Positions 35,967-48,470 of a stretch of DNA of 64,000 bases are shown in pieces (the first letter of the stretch is position 1; each line of letters opens with the position of its first letter). The notes under the pieces are model-generated. The model ran no database searches, was not told where the DNA came from, and worked only from the letters and a program-made list of their open reading frames with translations. The stretch spans positions 694,908,761-694,972,760 of the forward strand of contig CM057339.1 of the NCBI GenBank assembly GCA_030015575.1. Direction: 5' to 3'. Made by a program: the position numbers and the translations under genes. Source of the DNA: Agapanthus africanus. Its lineage: Eukaryota; Streptophyta; Magnoliopsida; Asparagales; Amaryllidaceae.

Positions 35967-35981
35967 AAGTTTGGGGGTATT
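35967..35981 (+). other. Polypurine tract of B
   Basis: AAGTTTGGGGGTATT before LTR start TGTTCAG; same tract in H. Confidence 0.85.
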
Positions 35982-37492
35982 TGTTCAGTTGATAAAACTG
36001 CACATTTAATATGACATTTTTCCTACTATTTCTATATAATGAAAGGTGTTTATTATAATATATGATACATATGAGGGTTTATCTGGAAAAATACTATTTT
36101 CATGTGTTTATATATTATAATTAACATTTGGTAGGAAAAAGTAAGCATATATTATCCATGTAACATTTGGCCCAATTAAATATGCTTACCTTATTAAATA
36201 CCTTTGACCAATTCTTAATGGTTAAGTTAATATCTCAATATAACAAACTCTACTAAATATTATTTGTTGAGATATTGTGCAGAATTTGCCGGGCTGAAAT
36301 CAAGGAAATCAAAGTTGGCAAAACAAACCTACCTAATTAAGAAAGTAAACAAAAGAAATCAATTCTGGCAGTGACGTAGAAAAGATTTTCAGTTTCCAGA
36401 GATTCAAAAGTTCACCACGTGTCACCAGAAGAAGACACAAGAAATTTAAGGCCAAGATCCCACCATAAGACCGCGGATCCGCGGTCAAACCCATCCAACG
36501 GCCGCGGTTCCGCCGCACTTTAAGGGAGTTGGGATTCTGGATTTTTTTGGTTAGAATCGTAACAACTAGTTTCCAAATTAGGAAGCTAGGGTTCTGGCTC
36601 TGGGACTATAAATAAGGACCGAGTCTCTCTTGGAAAAATTATCAAGTCGATGAGATCACGAAGTCCAAGACGGCTCATGCATCCTGGCTGATCATCAACT
36701 GTTCGTCTACCTCCTTGGAAGAGATCGAGAAGCAAACTAGTCTTTGTAATCATTTTCTAAGGAATCAAAGTGTAATGAATATTGTTGATTAATAAAGGTA
36801 GCTTTCTTTTTCCTATTCTATTTCTTTGTAGTTTAATTATGCATTTTCTCTCCATCTCTTTTTCTCCCAACATGCGCGAGTAATTCTCCGCTTGTTAGGG
36901 TTCGTAAGATTAGGGTAGGCTAATGGATGATGAACATCCCTAAACCCTTTTTAAGTCCTATAAAGTTTATGAACTTTATCAAAAGAATCATTAACATCCT
37001 AATCGGCCGCGCTAACAATTCTTTGTTAGTTCCGACCGCGATTAGAGATTAGATTAATGATTGTTTTGGTAAAGGCTAGATATGAACGGAGTTCCGTGTC
37101 GAGATAAGGGTTAAGAGTAGGAACCCTTTTTCCCTCCAGAAACCCTAATCTAAATGCATCACCGTCGTTCTAGTTATAAATCTATTAAAAGATAAAAAGA
37201 GTAACTTTTAATTAATCGTCCATAACTACTAAATCCTAACGAACCCTACAAGCCCCCTTATTATATTAACTACATCCTTAAATAATCTAGATCTATATTC
37301 TGCATTAGTGCTTAACGTAGATCTAGAAACCATTCCACAAAATTCTTTATTCCTCCTCTCTTTTTCAACACATCTAAAGTAAGAGTAAAAGGTTCCACGT
37401 TTCCCAGAGGACGACCCGTACTCACCTCGGTCTAGCTACACGCGACACCGTTCTGATTGCGGTTAACTACAAACACTTTTTCGAACCAATCA
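35982..37492 (+). repeat. 3' LTR of B, 1,511 bp
   Basis: TGTTCAG to CCAATCA. Complete, with TATA at 36606-36614, a polyadenylation-like AATAAA near 36789, and GC hairpin 36470-36517. Target duplication TTGAT follows. Confidence 0.9.
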
Positions 37493-37497
37493 TTGAT

Positions 37498-37548
37498 CTT
37501 AGTCTAAAATGAGAATAACGTATCCTTAACTAACGTTTAAGTTGATCT
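37498..37548 (+). repeat. G 5' LTR, middle 51 bp between B and D
   Basis: Joins 29107 to 47875 as one sequence; carries the second copy of AAGTTGATCT. Last five bases GATCT are D's target duplication. Confidence 0.8.
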
Positions 37549-39737
37549 TGTAGGGTTCCTAGGCACTCTTGTGAAGGTTCATAAGGCATCAAACATGCCC
37601 GGATTAAATTTTAGACGTGCCGAACAACCCAAAGCCAGGATCTTTGCTAGATTATTAGGGTTTAACATGTAATAAGATAACTTTTTATCTAAGTATGAGG
37701 GATTACAACCTTTGTAGTTCGCTCCTTCACTTCACAAGCTCCGAGTAGAAGTCCCTTTGCCGCGATCCACGATCTCCCGGACTCATGAGAGGCTCCACGA
37801 CTCGAACGATCCATTCTAGCTTGTCGTAATCCAAATCTCCGATGATCTACCTTGAAGTTGCTTCGACTCAAGCTTTCTCACTCAAAAGAGAAGAACACCC
37901 TAATCCCAAGGGCTAGATGAGATGAGGATGAGAGAGTAGTGATTTTACTTTCTTTTTATATCATTTTCTCATATTTTATCATCACTTAAGGATTTTCAAG
38001 AGAGCTTCTTCAAGAGAGAAGAAGAAGATAATGGATAATCAATAATGAGATTAAAAACCTTTTGTGATGAATAGAAAGAATATATGATTGAATTGTAAAC
38101 CATGGTCAAGGATGAGTGGATGAGAATGAGTAGAGAAACAACTAGGGTTAGGGTTTGGTTTGGTTTAGAATGTGTCATCACAAAAGATCTTTGTAATGAC
38201 AAGAGAAAGAAAGCTTCTAGAAGGAACTTGAAGCATCCATTCCTAATCAAACCTTAACCTCAATTAATCATCCTTAAACATGTTTAACAATTAATCATAT
38301 CATGTCACAATAATATATATCACATATATATAATATATTTGCAACAAAAGAAAATAATACAATTAACATATATCGCATATATATCAATGTATCATCCACT
38401 GAGAAAATGAAATAATAAAGCAAGCCAATATTAGTTAATATAATAATATATCATATATATTATTATATATTAAATCATCGAATCAACACTTGATCCGACG
38501 ATCCGGCTATATCGAATATTACCGACTAATATATCATGTACCGATTCATCGAATCAACACTTGATCCGATGACCCGGTTCAAAACTAAATATCGCGAGAA
38601 TATAATACGGTATCCCATATCGCATTATTCTCGGTCCTGCACATATCACATATGTGCCTCTACTCCGTTTCGCCTGAGCCAAGAAACTTCTGTGTAGGAC
38701 TCTAAAGAATCGTCAATACGCCGGTAGCAGGTGATGATCATATCAAACACCCACAAGCTGCAAGCGGTCAGCTAAACGTAACATCCACCCAGGTATTGAG
38801 CGATCAGAAGATCAACAAGCTAGCCCGTGCGTTCTCCTGTGAATCCGATCAGTAACACTCCCGTACAGTCCGGTCTGTTCGTCTGATATGTCGCATATCA
38901 AGTCTAGGGGTGGTATACGTCAGACCCCAGTAACCGATAAGTCGTGTCAATGTGTGGCTCATAACGGGTCGAGAAACTACTAGTAACACTTACCAGTAAA
39001 TCTCTATATCATCCCTGGCCAGGGACTTCCAGTTATAGCCAATCCAACACAGCACAACATCAACTCCCTATACCGGGAGAGACGAATCCCCTCCTATCGC
39101 TCATTGCCTCCATGTGATTCGGGACTGTACCCAAAAGCCACCGTTTTGCACGCCCTCTTGGACGTGGTAAGGTGGAAATCAAAGCACAGTGGGAATCACA
39201 AAAGACTCTATGACGATCTCGGGTCTTCAGACTACCCTGTACCTGTGTCACCGGAGAACTGCCATCTGACGTGTGGTATATCACCATCTGGGAGTTCTCG
39301 GCGAGTCCGTCCAGTGTACCCAGTCTCTACTGAGCACCCGTACACCATCTCTAATGTCTAACACCGATGGATATGGGATCATCCATCGCCCATCATATGG
39401 GTCAAGATGCGTATACGCTAGTCTACTCTGGTGTATCGATGCCCTGTCTCGATATACCCTCGACTAGGAACAGTTATAGGATGTACTCATCGACTACCGC
39501 GGCCCCACTAGTATGATCTCATCATAGTCCCAGTAGTCGAGTACAGATCCTAAGGGCTTTATCAACATGTGAGACTAAAACAGTAAACCAATACAAGTCA
39601 ACATGTTAAGATAAAGTGAAACCAAATAGCATACTATCATGACGAGCAAGAAAGTCATCTCTATATATAACCAAGCATCCATTATAATATACATCATATG
39701 TACAACAATGGCCTCTAGGGCATATAAATAACTAACA
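37549..39737 (-). repeat. 3' LTR of copia D
   Basis: Plus-strand ends TGTAGGG and CTAACA. ATCAA-CAC hairpins near 38470-38500 and at 38545-38572, CCCTGGCCAGGG at 39013-39024. Small ORFs (37689, 37996, 39060, 39104) are duplicated in the other LTR and show no domain. Confidence 0.92.
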
Positions 39738-39751
39738 ATCTCCCACTTGCA
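39738..39751 (-). other. Polypurine tract of copia D
   Basis: Minus strand GCAAGTGGGAGAT beside TGTTAG, as in A. Confidence 0.85.
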
Positions 39752-42700
39752 CTAAGGCCAGCTGCTGTAGTATCGCATACCTAGCATCCCAAATAATCTC
39801 TCAAACTGTATCTGGGGAATAGCCTTCGTGAATGGATCCGCAGTGTTGTCCTTCGTATCTACTCTCCTGACCTCGATCTCCCGGGGATCAACTATCTCCC
39901 TGATCAGGTGATACCGCCTCAGAATATGTCTGGATTTCTGATGGGACCTGGGTTCCTTGGCTAACACCACAGCTCCATTGTTATCGCAATACAGAGGTAT
40001 TGGATGCTCAATGGATGGAACCACACCAAGTTCACTAATAAACTTCTTGATCCAGACAGCCTCTTTGGCAGCATCGTTGGCAGCGATGTATTCAGCCTCC
40101 ATCGTTGAGTCTGCAACGGTATCCTGTTTGGAACTCTTCCAACATACCGCCCTTCCATTGAGGGTGAAGACAAAACCCGAATGCGACTTAGAGTCGTCCT
40201 TATCACTTTGGAAGCTGGAATCGGTAAAGGACTCCACCTGTAGTTCTCCGTTACCATACACCAAGAACATCTCCTTAGTCCTTCGCAAGTACTTGAGAAT
40301 GTTCTTCACTGCTGTCCAATGACTCTCTCCTGGATCTGCTTGATACCGACTCACTACACTTAGTGAGTATGCTACATCGGGTCTGGTACACAGCATCGCA
40401 TACATGATAGAGCCTACTGCCGAAGCATAGGGTATCCCTTGCATGCGAGCTCTTTCCAAATCAGTCTTGGAGACATCTCTTTGGAGAGAGTGAGTCCAGA
40501 GATCGTTGGTTGGTTCCCACGCTTGGATTCTTCCATACTAAACCTCTTTAGTATGGTGTCAATGTACCTGGATTGGGACAATCCGAGTATCCGTTTAGAT
40601 CTATCTCTATAGATCATGATTCCCAATACGCAGGAGGCATCACCTAGATCTTTCATGGAGAATCTCTGTGATAAGAAGAGCTTGACTGATTGCAGCATAG
40701 GAATATCATTTCCTATCAAGAGTATGTCATCCACGTACAATACGAGGAAGACAACCTTACCCTCTGCTACCTTCTTATAGATACAAGGTTCATCTATATT
40801 TTTGATGAAGTCAAACTCTTTGACTACAACATCAAAACAGATATTCCAACTCCGCGATGCTTGCTTTAACCCATAAATGGATTTAAGCAGCTTGCACACC
40901 TTTCCGCTGCTCCCACTATCTACGAAGCCCTCTGGCTGAGTCATGTACGCGCTCTCTTCTAAATCACCGTTTAGAAAGGCGGTCTTAACATCCATTTGCC
41001 AGATTTCGTAGTCATGGTATGCAGCAATGGCAAGTAAGATCCGGATGGACTTAAGCATAGCCACTGGAGAAAAGGTTTCGTCATAATCCACACCTGGACG
41101 TTGACGAAAACCCTTTGCTACAAGTCTAGCTTTGAAAGTCTCAACTTTTCCATCTACACCAAATTTCTTTTTAAAAATCCACTTGCTCCCAATGGGTTTT
41201 ACCCCTTCAGGAGCATTTTCTAAAATCCATACTTTATTGGTGTACATGGATTCCATCTCAGATCGCATTGCATCCAGCCATTTCACAGAGTCAGTACTTG
41301 TGATGGCCTGCTCGAAACTAGTGGGTTCATCATCATCCATGATGCAATCCTCGCTTCCACCATCAATGAGAAAACCGTAGTATCTCTCAGGTGGACGAGA
41401 AACCCTACTAGATCGGCGGAGAGGCTGGGGTTCGTCGGGTACTATTGAATCCTCTGGTTCTACCAAGTCTTCTGTTATAGTTTGTGTTGCTGGAACCTCT
41501 TCCAGTTATACCTCATTGCCATTAATTTCTTTTGCAAGAAATTCCTTTTCCAAAAAGATGGCATGTTTAGAAACAAACACCTTTTGTTCCTCAGTATGGT
41601 AGAAGATATACCCTTGTGAGTTCTTGGGATATCCTACAAACTTACATAAGACAGATCTTGCCTCGAGTTTGTCCGGATTTTGTCTTTTGACATAGGCTGG
41701 ACAACCCCATATCTTAACATACTTAAGAGATGGTCTCTTCCCTTTCCATATCTCATATGGAGTGGTAGGCACTGATTTGGTAGGAACCATATTCAATAGA
41801 TGTATCGCTGTCTCAAGCGCATACCCCCAGAAGGAAATAGGTAACTCAGCCTCGCTCATCATAGATCGCACCATATCTAATAGGGTCCGATTCCTTCGTT
41901 CCGATACACCGTTGTGCTGTGGTGTATAAGGAGGAGTAAGCTAAGAGAGAATCCCATTCTCTTTTAGATAATCTAGGAACTCACCGCTTAAGTATTCACC
42001 TCCTCGATCAGATCGAAGAATCTTAATACTTTTGCCCGTTTGGTTCTCTACTTCGTGTTTATATTCTCTGAATTTCTCAAAAGCTTCAGACTTGTGTTTC
42101 ATCAGAAACACATGTCCGTATCTAGAGAGATCGTCAGTGAATGTAATGAAGTAGGAAGAACCGTTCCTGGCATGCGTAGACATGGGACCGCATACATCAC
42201 TATGTACCAGTCCTAAGAGTTCAGCAACTCTTTCTCCGTGTCCACTAAACGGAGCTTTGGTCATTTTTCCTTTGAGACATGAATGGCAAGTATCATAAGA
42301 TGATAATTCGAACGGATTCAAATAACCATCTTTATGTAACTTAGCCAGTCGTGTCGCATTGATATGACCAAGTCTACAATGCCACAAGTAGGATTCGTTC
42401 ATATCTGAACTTTTCCTCTTGTGTGTGTTTTGTATATTCAGGACTGTATTCTGATTTAGAATGAATATGCCATTATGTAACGAGCCTGATGCAATCAACT
42501 TTTGATCTAGGAATATGTTCATAACATTATCCTGTACTACAAAATTATATCCCTCTTTACTCAATAAAGAAACTGATATAATGTTGCACATCATGTTCGG
42601 TATATAATAGCACTCATTTAGAATCAGTGTATTACGACTTGGTAATACAAGGTGATATTCGCCAACTGCTTTGGCTACAATACTTGCACCGTTCCCTACT

Positions 42701-43053
42701 TGAACGGAATGATCACCTTTTCCCAGTTCTCTACCTTTACGTAGCCCATGCAACTGTTTACATATGTGGGATCCTGATCCGGTATCTAATACCCAGGACG
42801 TAGGGTGAACTGAGAAACAGTTCTCAATAACTAACACACCCGAAGAAGATGCATCAACATGCATGTTCTTTTGGGCGGCGTAAGAATCCAGATATTCTCC
42901 TGTTTCCTGTTCAGTCTTATAACTCTTATAAGAAAGAACGGGTCTAACGTTCCCATGCTCAGTACAATAATCAGGTTCAGTCAATACATCCATTTTATTA
43001 TCTTGATTATGGCATGAAATGGTCGCTACCTGGAGAGAGAGAGAAGAAAACAC
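39752..43053 (-). pseudogene. Copia D pol without gag; two stops and one frameshift
   Basis: Minus-strand frame from 43053 is broken by TAG at 41941-41943, TAA at 41506-41508 and a frameshift between about 40414 and 40470. Present in order: protease DTGSGSHIC, HHCC region, integrase core (SDVCGPMS, RSDRGGEY, NGVSERRNRT), RT with YVDDILLIGND, RNase H with DSTMEAEYIAANDAA. The first 65 or so residues are unlike A: the whole gag and zinc knuckle (about 270 codons in A) are gone and a short unrelated stretch joins the leader to the protease region at HVDASSSGV. The product could not form particles alone. With LTRs this similar, help from an intact relative is likely. Confidence 0.9.
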
Positions 43054-43233
43054 TTTAGCGTATGCTCTTGCAAGATTAGATTGGTTATTATCTTATCTAA
43101 TCAGGATATCTCCCACTGTTTTTATCAAATCTACCTTAAAACCCTAAAAGGTAAGATTAGCCGGGATTAATTACATCCTACAATTTCGTCAATCTTTCTG
43201 CCAGATCAGTGTTGGTACTTTGAGGGAGGTTCC

Positions 43234-43249
43234 CCGTGCTTTCGCACGG
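43234..43249 (-). other. GAAA-tetraloop hairpin in copia D leader
   Basis: Identical to 9896-9911 and 19651-19666. Confidence 0.8.
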
Positions 43250-43811
43250 ACCTAATTAAAGTAAACCTCGTTTTCCCAGAGGCGTAACCTCGTTAACACT
43301 TTTCTAGACACCTACTTGAATGACTTATTGTCCTGTGTAAAACTCTCCCAGGAGTAACTCTTACTCGCAGTGGGTATCGGGATCCAACTATCTCATAGGA
43401 GGTATGCAATCTCATTGCAAATTTCAACACTTGAAATTCCCGATAATTCTTTTGCCCCTAACGTTCTATGACCTTGACGAAAGCCAACAAACCATAGTGC
43501 GCTAGTCAAGTTCAACCCGAACATTTCTTGATTGAATTAAACCCAGCCGTACGTCCCTTGACGAAAGCCAACAAAGCCGCACGACTGCCCTAACCCAATC
43601 TCATCATATGTAACAGATAAGTAATAATTAGCTACCGCACACTACGCCTTGACGAAAGCCAACAAACGTAGCACGAATACTAAGTATTACCTATCTGAAA
43701 TGTCGGAGGGCTACGCAGGTTTTTCAGAAAACCCTGAGCGTAATGAACTTGATATCGTCGTAGAATCAAGTGATTTTTGAAAAGGAGTGTTTTTGAGGCT
43801 TTTCTTGTTTC

Positions 43812-44050
43812 GCTAAAGGGGTCACTCCCGGTGAAGGGATCGTCGGCCCTTTCCTCATCGAATAAGGTGCAGGATATATCATATATACCGCTGTGCAAAG
43901 CAAAACACTTAAAACAATCAAAAGACAAACCGCGTTTTGTAGCATCTGCCAGTTTTGCTAAAGGAGTCACTCCAGGTGAAGGGATCTCGGTCCTTTCCTC
44001 ATCGAATAAAGTGCAGGATATATCATATATATCACTGTGCAAAGCAAAAC
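43812..44050 (-). repeat. 145-bp tandem duplication in copia D leader
   Basis: GCTAAAGG(G/A)GTCACTCC recurs at 43812 and 43957; unit homologous to the I copy at 10472. Confidence 0.8.
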
Positions 44051-45429
44051 TGTAGCTACCCTTTTTATTAAGTTTTGATTCTACAACATCTTTAGGTTTC
44101 TTTTCTTTTATTAATCTCATTAATAAAAAACCCATCAGCTTATGCTTCCTAAGCATCACAGAAGAAACGAAAGCAGTAATATTTATATATCAGCATATAT
44201 ATATAGTATAAGCATTCGTCTCAGGCAGTAATATGATCTCATCACAGAACATTGCAGCAGAAGAACATATATGAAATATTGGATATACTAGGACGTCCGT
44301 GTTTTCAATACGAGCCTGTATAAAACACGGATTCCACGGTCGCGACGAATAGCCAAACCCACATCCCAAGACCCCTATGAGAGCGGGAAGTAACACTGCC
44401 GATTCTAGGGTTAGGAGACCCGGTCTCGACTCCTCGAGATGGCCTCCCACTGGACCCTAGAACCCGGTTACTTGTGCTCCCCTCCTTGGGTCTACCTAAT
44501 GCGGAAAAGTAAATAATATACACTGGTGACAGCAACCGCAACCTGGAAGTGCCCCAAATAAAAGAATATTACATTACAAATGAATTTTACATGAATGAAA
44601 ATAAAAACCCTCATCTCACATAAAACCCCCGGCTATTCTGATCGCGACGATCTAATATAACATATCACAGCAACACATAATATCTCATATCATCAACGTA
44701 AGTAAATATGCGCATCCCAATTGTCGTTGACATATAGCAACGAAACCGGCGATATCACATATTACACTTACGGTCACAGAAAAGAAAGTGTAAAACTACA
44801 ATATTTGGAATCCACAATCACTTTAGACATCATAAATCCGAAATATCACATACTCCGCATTTCATGCCTAACTCTATGAATTCCACATATTGTATCACAT
44901 TCCAGATAAATATACAGTATTAAACTTTCCGAACAGATAATCAAACACCCAAAATTTCCCAAAGTGCTCAACTCTTGAGCGGAGTTCAAATAATCCCAGA
45001 ATATGTCACAGTACCGGTGATCCAGCCGTAGAAGGGTCAAGCCAACGCATCACATGTGGCACGCCGTACTGCCCCAAACCCGAAGGTTCAAAAAGCAGTT
45101 CAAGACGGTCACATAATCGAGTTAAGGTTTGTTGTCTTCTAGAGGGTCCACCGCTTAACTTGTACAATTTTCTGAAAGATTTAAACCCAATAAAAATTCA
45201 ACGCTTGAAAGTTTGCCGTGCCGGGAAAAAGTCGGTTAATGATATCCGTTCAACTAGTTTAACAATTTCTAAATATCCGGAAAGAAATACGAATTTAAAA
45301 TTTCCGATCGAGTCTACTATTACAAAACAAACCCCAGAATTTTAAACACCTGGAACAGATTAAAAATACCCAGAATAGTCAGCAAGTACCTACGGTTAAA
45401 ACCATGAAGCCACGTGTCCCAATCCTACA

Positions 45430-45481
45430 GCGCCGCCGCTGAACCGCCGCGAGAACCCTCTTTCTGCCGCGCTTCCGCGCT
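45430..45481 (-). other. GC-rich hairpin, copia D leader
   Basis: GCCGCTGAACCGCCGC faces GCCGCGCTTCCGCGC. Both arms have changed relative to I and A yet most pairs remain. About 190 nt downstream of the primer site. Confidence 0.7.
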
Positions 45482-45666
45482 ACTTTGGTGGAATTGTGGG
45501 CACGTGTTTGATGGTAATTCTTAGAATTCCCTGCTGATTTTTTTACATATTTTTAATTCTGAAAAATCCCAAAATTTAAAAAATTTCCAGAGAGGGGTCC
45601 ATTTTGTTCGTTTCGGGTTCGATCGGAGTTTTAACTTCGTAAACACATCGCCTAATGCACTAGCTA

Positions 45667-45679
45667 GGCTCTGATACCA
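45667..45679 (-). other. Primer-binding site of copia D
   Basis: Minus strand TGGTATCAGAGCC, one base from the LTR. Confidence 0.9.
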
Positions 45680-45680
45680 C

Positions 45681-47869
45681 TGTAGGGTTCCTAGGCACTC
45701 TTGTGAAGGTTCATAAGGCATCAAACATGCCCGGATTAAATTTTAGACGTGCCGAACAACCCAAAGCCGGGATCTTTGCTAGATTATTAGGGTTTAACAT
45801 GTAATAAGATAACTTTTTATCTAAGTATGAGGGATTACAACCATTGTAGTCCGCTCCTTCACTTCACAAGCTCCGAGTAGAAGTCCCTTTGCCTCGATCC
45901 ACGATCTCCCGGACTTATGAGAGGCTCCACGACTCGAACGATCCATTCTAGCTTGTCGTAATCCAAATCTCCGATGATCTATCTTGAAGTTGCTTCGACT
46001 CAAGCTTTCTCACTCAAAAGAGAAGAACACCCTAATCCCAAGGGCTAGATGAGATGAGGATGAGAGAGTAGTGATTTTGCTTTCTTTTTATATCATTTTC
46101 TCATATTTTATCATCACTTAAGGATTTTCAAGAGAGGTTCTTCAAGAGAGAAGAAGAAGATAATGGATAATCAATAATGAGATTAAAAACCTTTTGTGAT
46201 GAATAGAAAGAATATATGATTGAATTGTAAACCATGGTCAAGGATGAGTGGATGAGAATGAGTAGAGAAACAACTAGGGTTAGGGTTTGGTTTGGTTTAG
46301 AATGTGTCATCACAAAAGATCTTTGTAATGACAAGAGAAAGAAAGCTTCTAGAAGGAACTTGAAGCATCCAACCCTAATCAAACCTTAACCTCAATTAAT
46401 CATCCTTAAACATGTTTAACAATTAATCATATCATGTCACAATAATATATATCACATATATATTATATATTTGCAACAAAAGAAAATAATACAATTAACA
46501 TATATCGCATATATATCAATGTATCATCCACTGAGAAAATGAAATAATAAAGCAAGCCAATATTAGTTAATATAATAATATATCATATATATTATTATAT
46601 ATTAAATCATCGAATCAACACTTGATCCGACGATCCGGCTATATCGAATATTACCGACTAATATATCATGTACCGATTCATCGAATCAACACTTGATCCG
46701 ATGACCCGGTTCAAAACTAAATATCGCGAGAATATAATACGGTATCCCATATCGCATTATTCTCGGTCCTGCACATATCACATATGTGCCTCTACTCCGT
46801 TTCGCCTGAGCCAAGAAACTTCTGTGTAGGACTCTAAAGAATCGTCAATACGCCGGTAGCAGGTGATGATCATATCAAACACCCACAAGCTGCAAGCGGT
46901 CAGCTAAACGTAACAGCCACCCAGGTATTGAGCGATCAGAAGATCAACAAGCTAGCCTGTGCGTTCTCCTGTGAATCCGATCAGTAACACTCCCGTACAG
47001 TCCGGTCTGTTCGTCTGATATGTCGCATATCAAGTCTAGGGGTGGTATACGTCAGACCCCAGTAACCGATAAGTCGTGTCGAAGTGTGGCTCATAACGGG
47101 TCGAGAAACTACTAGTAACACTTACCAGTAAATCTCTATATCAGCCCTGGCCAGGGACTTCCAGTTATAGCCAATCGAACACAGCACAACATCAACTCCC
47201 TATACCGGGAGAGACGAATCCCCTCCTATCGCTCATTGCCTCCATGTGATTCGGGATTGTACCCAAAAGCCACCGTTTTGCACGCCCTCTTGGACGTGGT
47301 AAGGTGGAAATCAAAGCACAGTGGGAATCACACAAGACTCTATGACGATCTCGGGTCTTCAGACTACCCTGTACCTGTGTCACCGGAGAACTGCCATCTG
47401 ACGTGTGGTATATCACCATCTGGGAGTTCTCGGCGAGTCCGTCCAGTGTACCCAGTCTCTACTGAGCACCCGTACACCATCTCTGATGTCTAACACCGAT
47501 GGATATGGGATCATCCATCGCCCATCATATGGGTCAAGATGCGTATACGCTAGTCTACTCTGGTGTATCGATGCCCTGTCTCGATATATCCTCGACTAGG
47601 AACAGTTATAGGATGTACTCATCGACTACCGCGGCCCCACTAGTATGATCTCATCATAGTCCCAGTAGTCGAGTACAGATCCTAAGGGCTTTATCAACAT
47701 GTGAGACTAAAACAGTAAACCAATACAAGTCAACATGTTATGATAAAGTGAAACCAAATAGCATACTATCATGACGAGCAAGAAAGTCATCTCTATATAT
47801 AACCAAGCATCCATTATAATATACATCATATGTACAACAATGGCCTCCAGGGCATATACATAACTAACA
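45681..47869 (-). repeat. 5' LTR of copia D
   Basis: 2,189 bp, about 99% like 37549-39737. CCCTGGCCAGGG at 47145-47156. No gene. Confidence 0.92.
46081..46094 (-). promoter_or_regulatory. Probable TATA box of copia D
   Basis: Minus strand GATATAAAAAGAAA; same at 37950-37963 in the 3' LTR. Chosen by motif only. Confidence 0.45.
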
Positions 47870-48321
47870 GATCTTAGTCTCAAATGAGGCTAACGTATCC
47901 TTAAACCCAAAACCTCCAAAACCCAAATCTAAGAAAGATACGGATTTGGACTAGTCCACGCCCTACGGGCGACAACATTAATTAGTCACCGTATACAATC
48001 CACGGGCAACCAAAAACAAAACACACACACACGACATGAAGTGACCATCTGGAGAAGGAGAAAGTTGTTACCGCGATGCGGTAGCGTGATTAACTGCTGG
48101 GGCTTGCGCCTGCAGGGAAGAGCGTCCCCACAATCAAAAACCCCTCAAACAAGGGGGAATCTGACAAAGTCTGCTACATCGGCTGCATCCGTTTAAACCT
48201 TCGATACACGGTGCCATAAATCGACTTGGCATCTTCGGAGAGGTGGACGGATATCACCAAATAGCATCTGCCCCCAGATTCAGGCAAGACAGTCCGTCTT
48301 TCCGGCTTCCGGCGGTAAACA
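47870..48321 (+). repeat. G 5' LTR, end
   Basis: Resumes after D's duplication and ends GGTAAACA. Inverse match to F's LTR end (49865-50345), including GCCCTACGGGCGAC and CTACCGCATCGCGGTAAC-like stretches. Confidence 0.75.
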
Positions 48322-48326
48322 GATTC

Positions 48327-48345
48327 TGGCACGCCTGGTGGGACC
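48327..48345 (+). other. Primer-binding site of G
   Basis: TGGCACGCCTGGTGGGACC, five bases after the LTR. Close to the TGGCACGCCCGGTGGGAC type I know from Tat-lineage plant elements. Confidence 0.8.
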
Positions 48346-48470
48346 TTTTCCTCTTTCCACTCCACATTTCGTGTGTCGTGTTCGCGAGCGAATCATGGTT
48401 TGCTATGGTTGCCTGTGGATTCGAGATACTTAGATTTGTTTTCTTGCTCGGCGTAGAAAGCGAAACAGCA

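Larger units (their letters stand above)
29113..37492 (+). mobile_element. B: Athila-like element with gag and protease only
   Basis: 5' LTR 29113-30610, primer site, leader, gag-protease pseudogene, 3' untranslated region, polypurine tract, 3' LTR 35982-37492. TTGAT flanks it (29108-29112 and 37493-37497). No reverse transcriptase or integrase anywhere between the LTRs, so it needs another element's enzymes. LTRs differ at roughly 2-3% by hand count. Confidence 0.88.
43054..45666 (-). other. Leader of copia D
   Basis: 2.6 kb, like I's in length and in having the 145-bp duplication (43812, 43957). Three-hairpin module at 43460-43675 with loop core CTTGACGAAAGCCAACAAA. The 159-aa minus ORF at 43680-44159 reads the duplicated unit twice (peptide SCTLFDEER twice); coding status doubtful. 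Confidence 0.75.
37549..47869 (-). mobile_element. D: young copia element lacking gag
   Basis: 3' LTR 37549-39737, pol, leader, primer site, 5' LTR 45681-47869; flanked by GATCT (37544-37548 and 47870-47874). Both LTRs are exactly 2,189 bp and differ at about two dozen sites by hand count (near 1%), the closest pair here. Same broad family as A and I. Confidence 0.93.

Noticed and set aside
43680..44159. 159-aa leader ORF of copia D as an extra gene
   Set aside because: Formed by the 145-bp duplication; the I counterpart shares only pieces and A lacks it.
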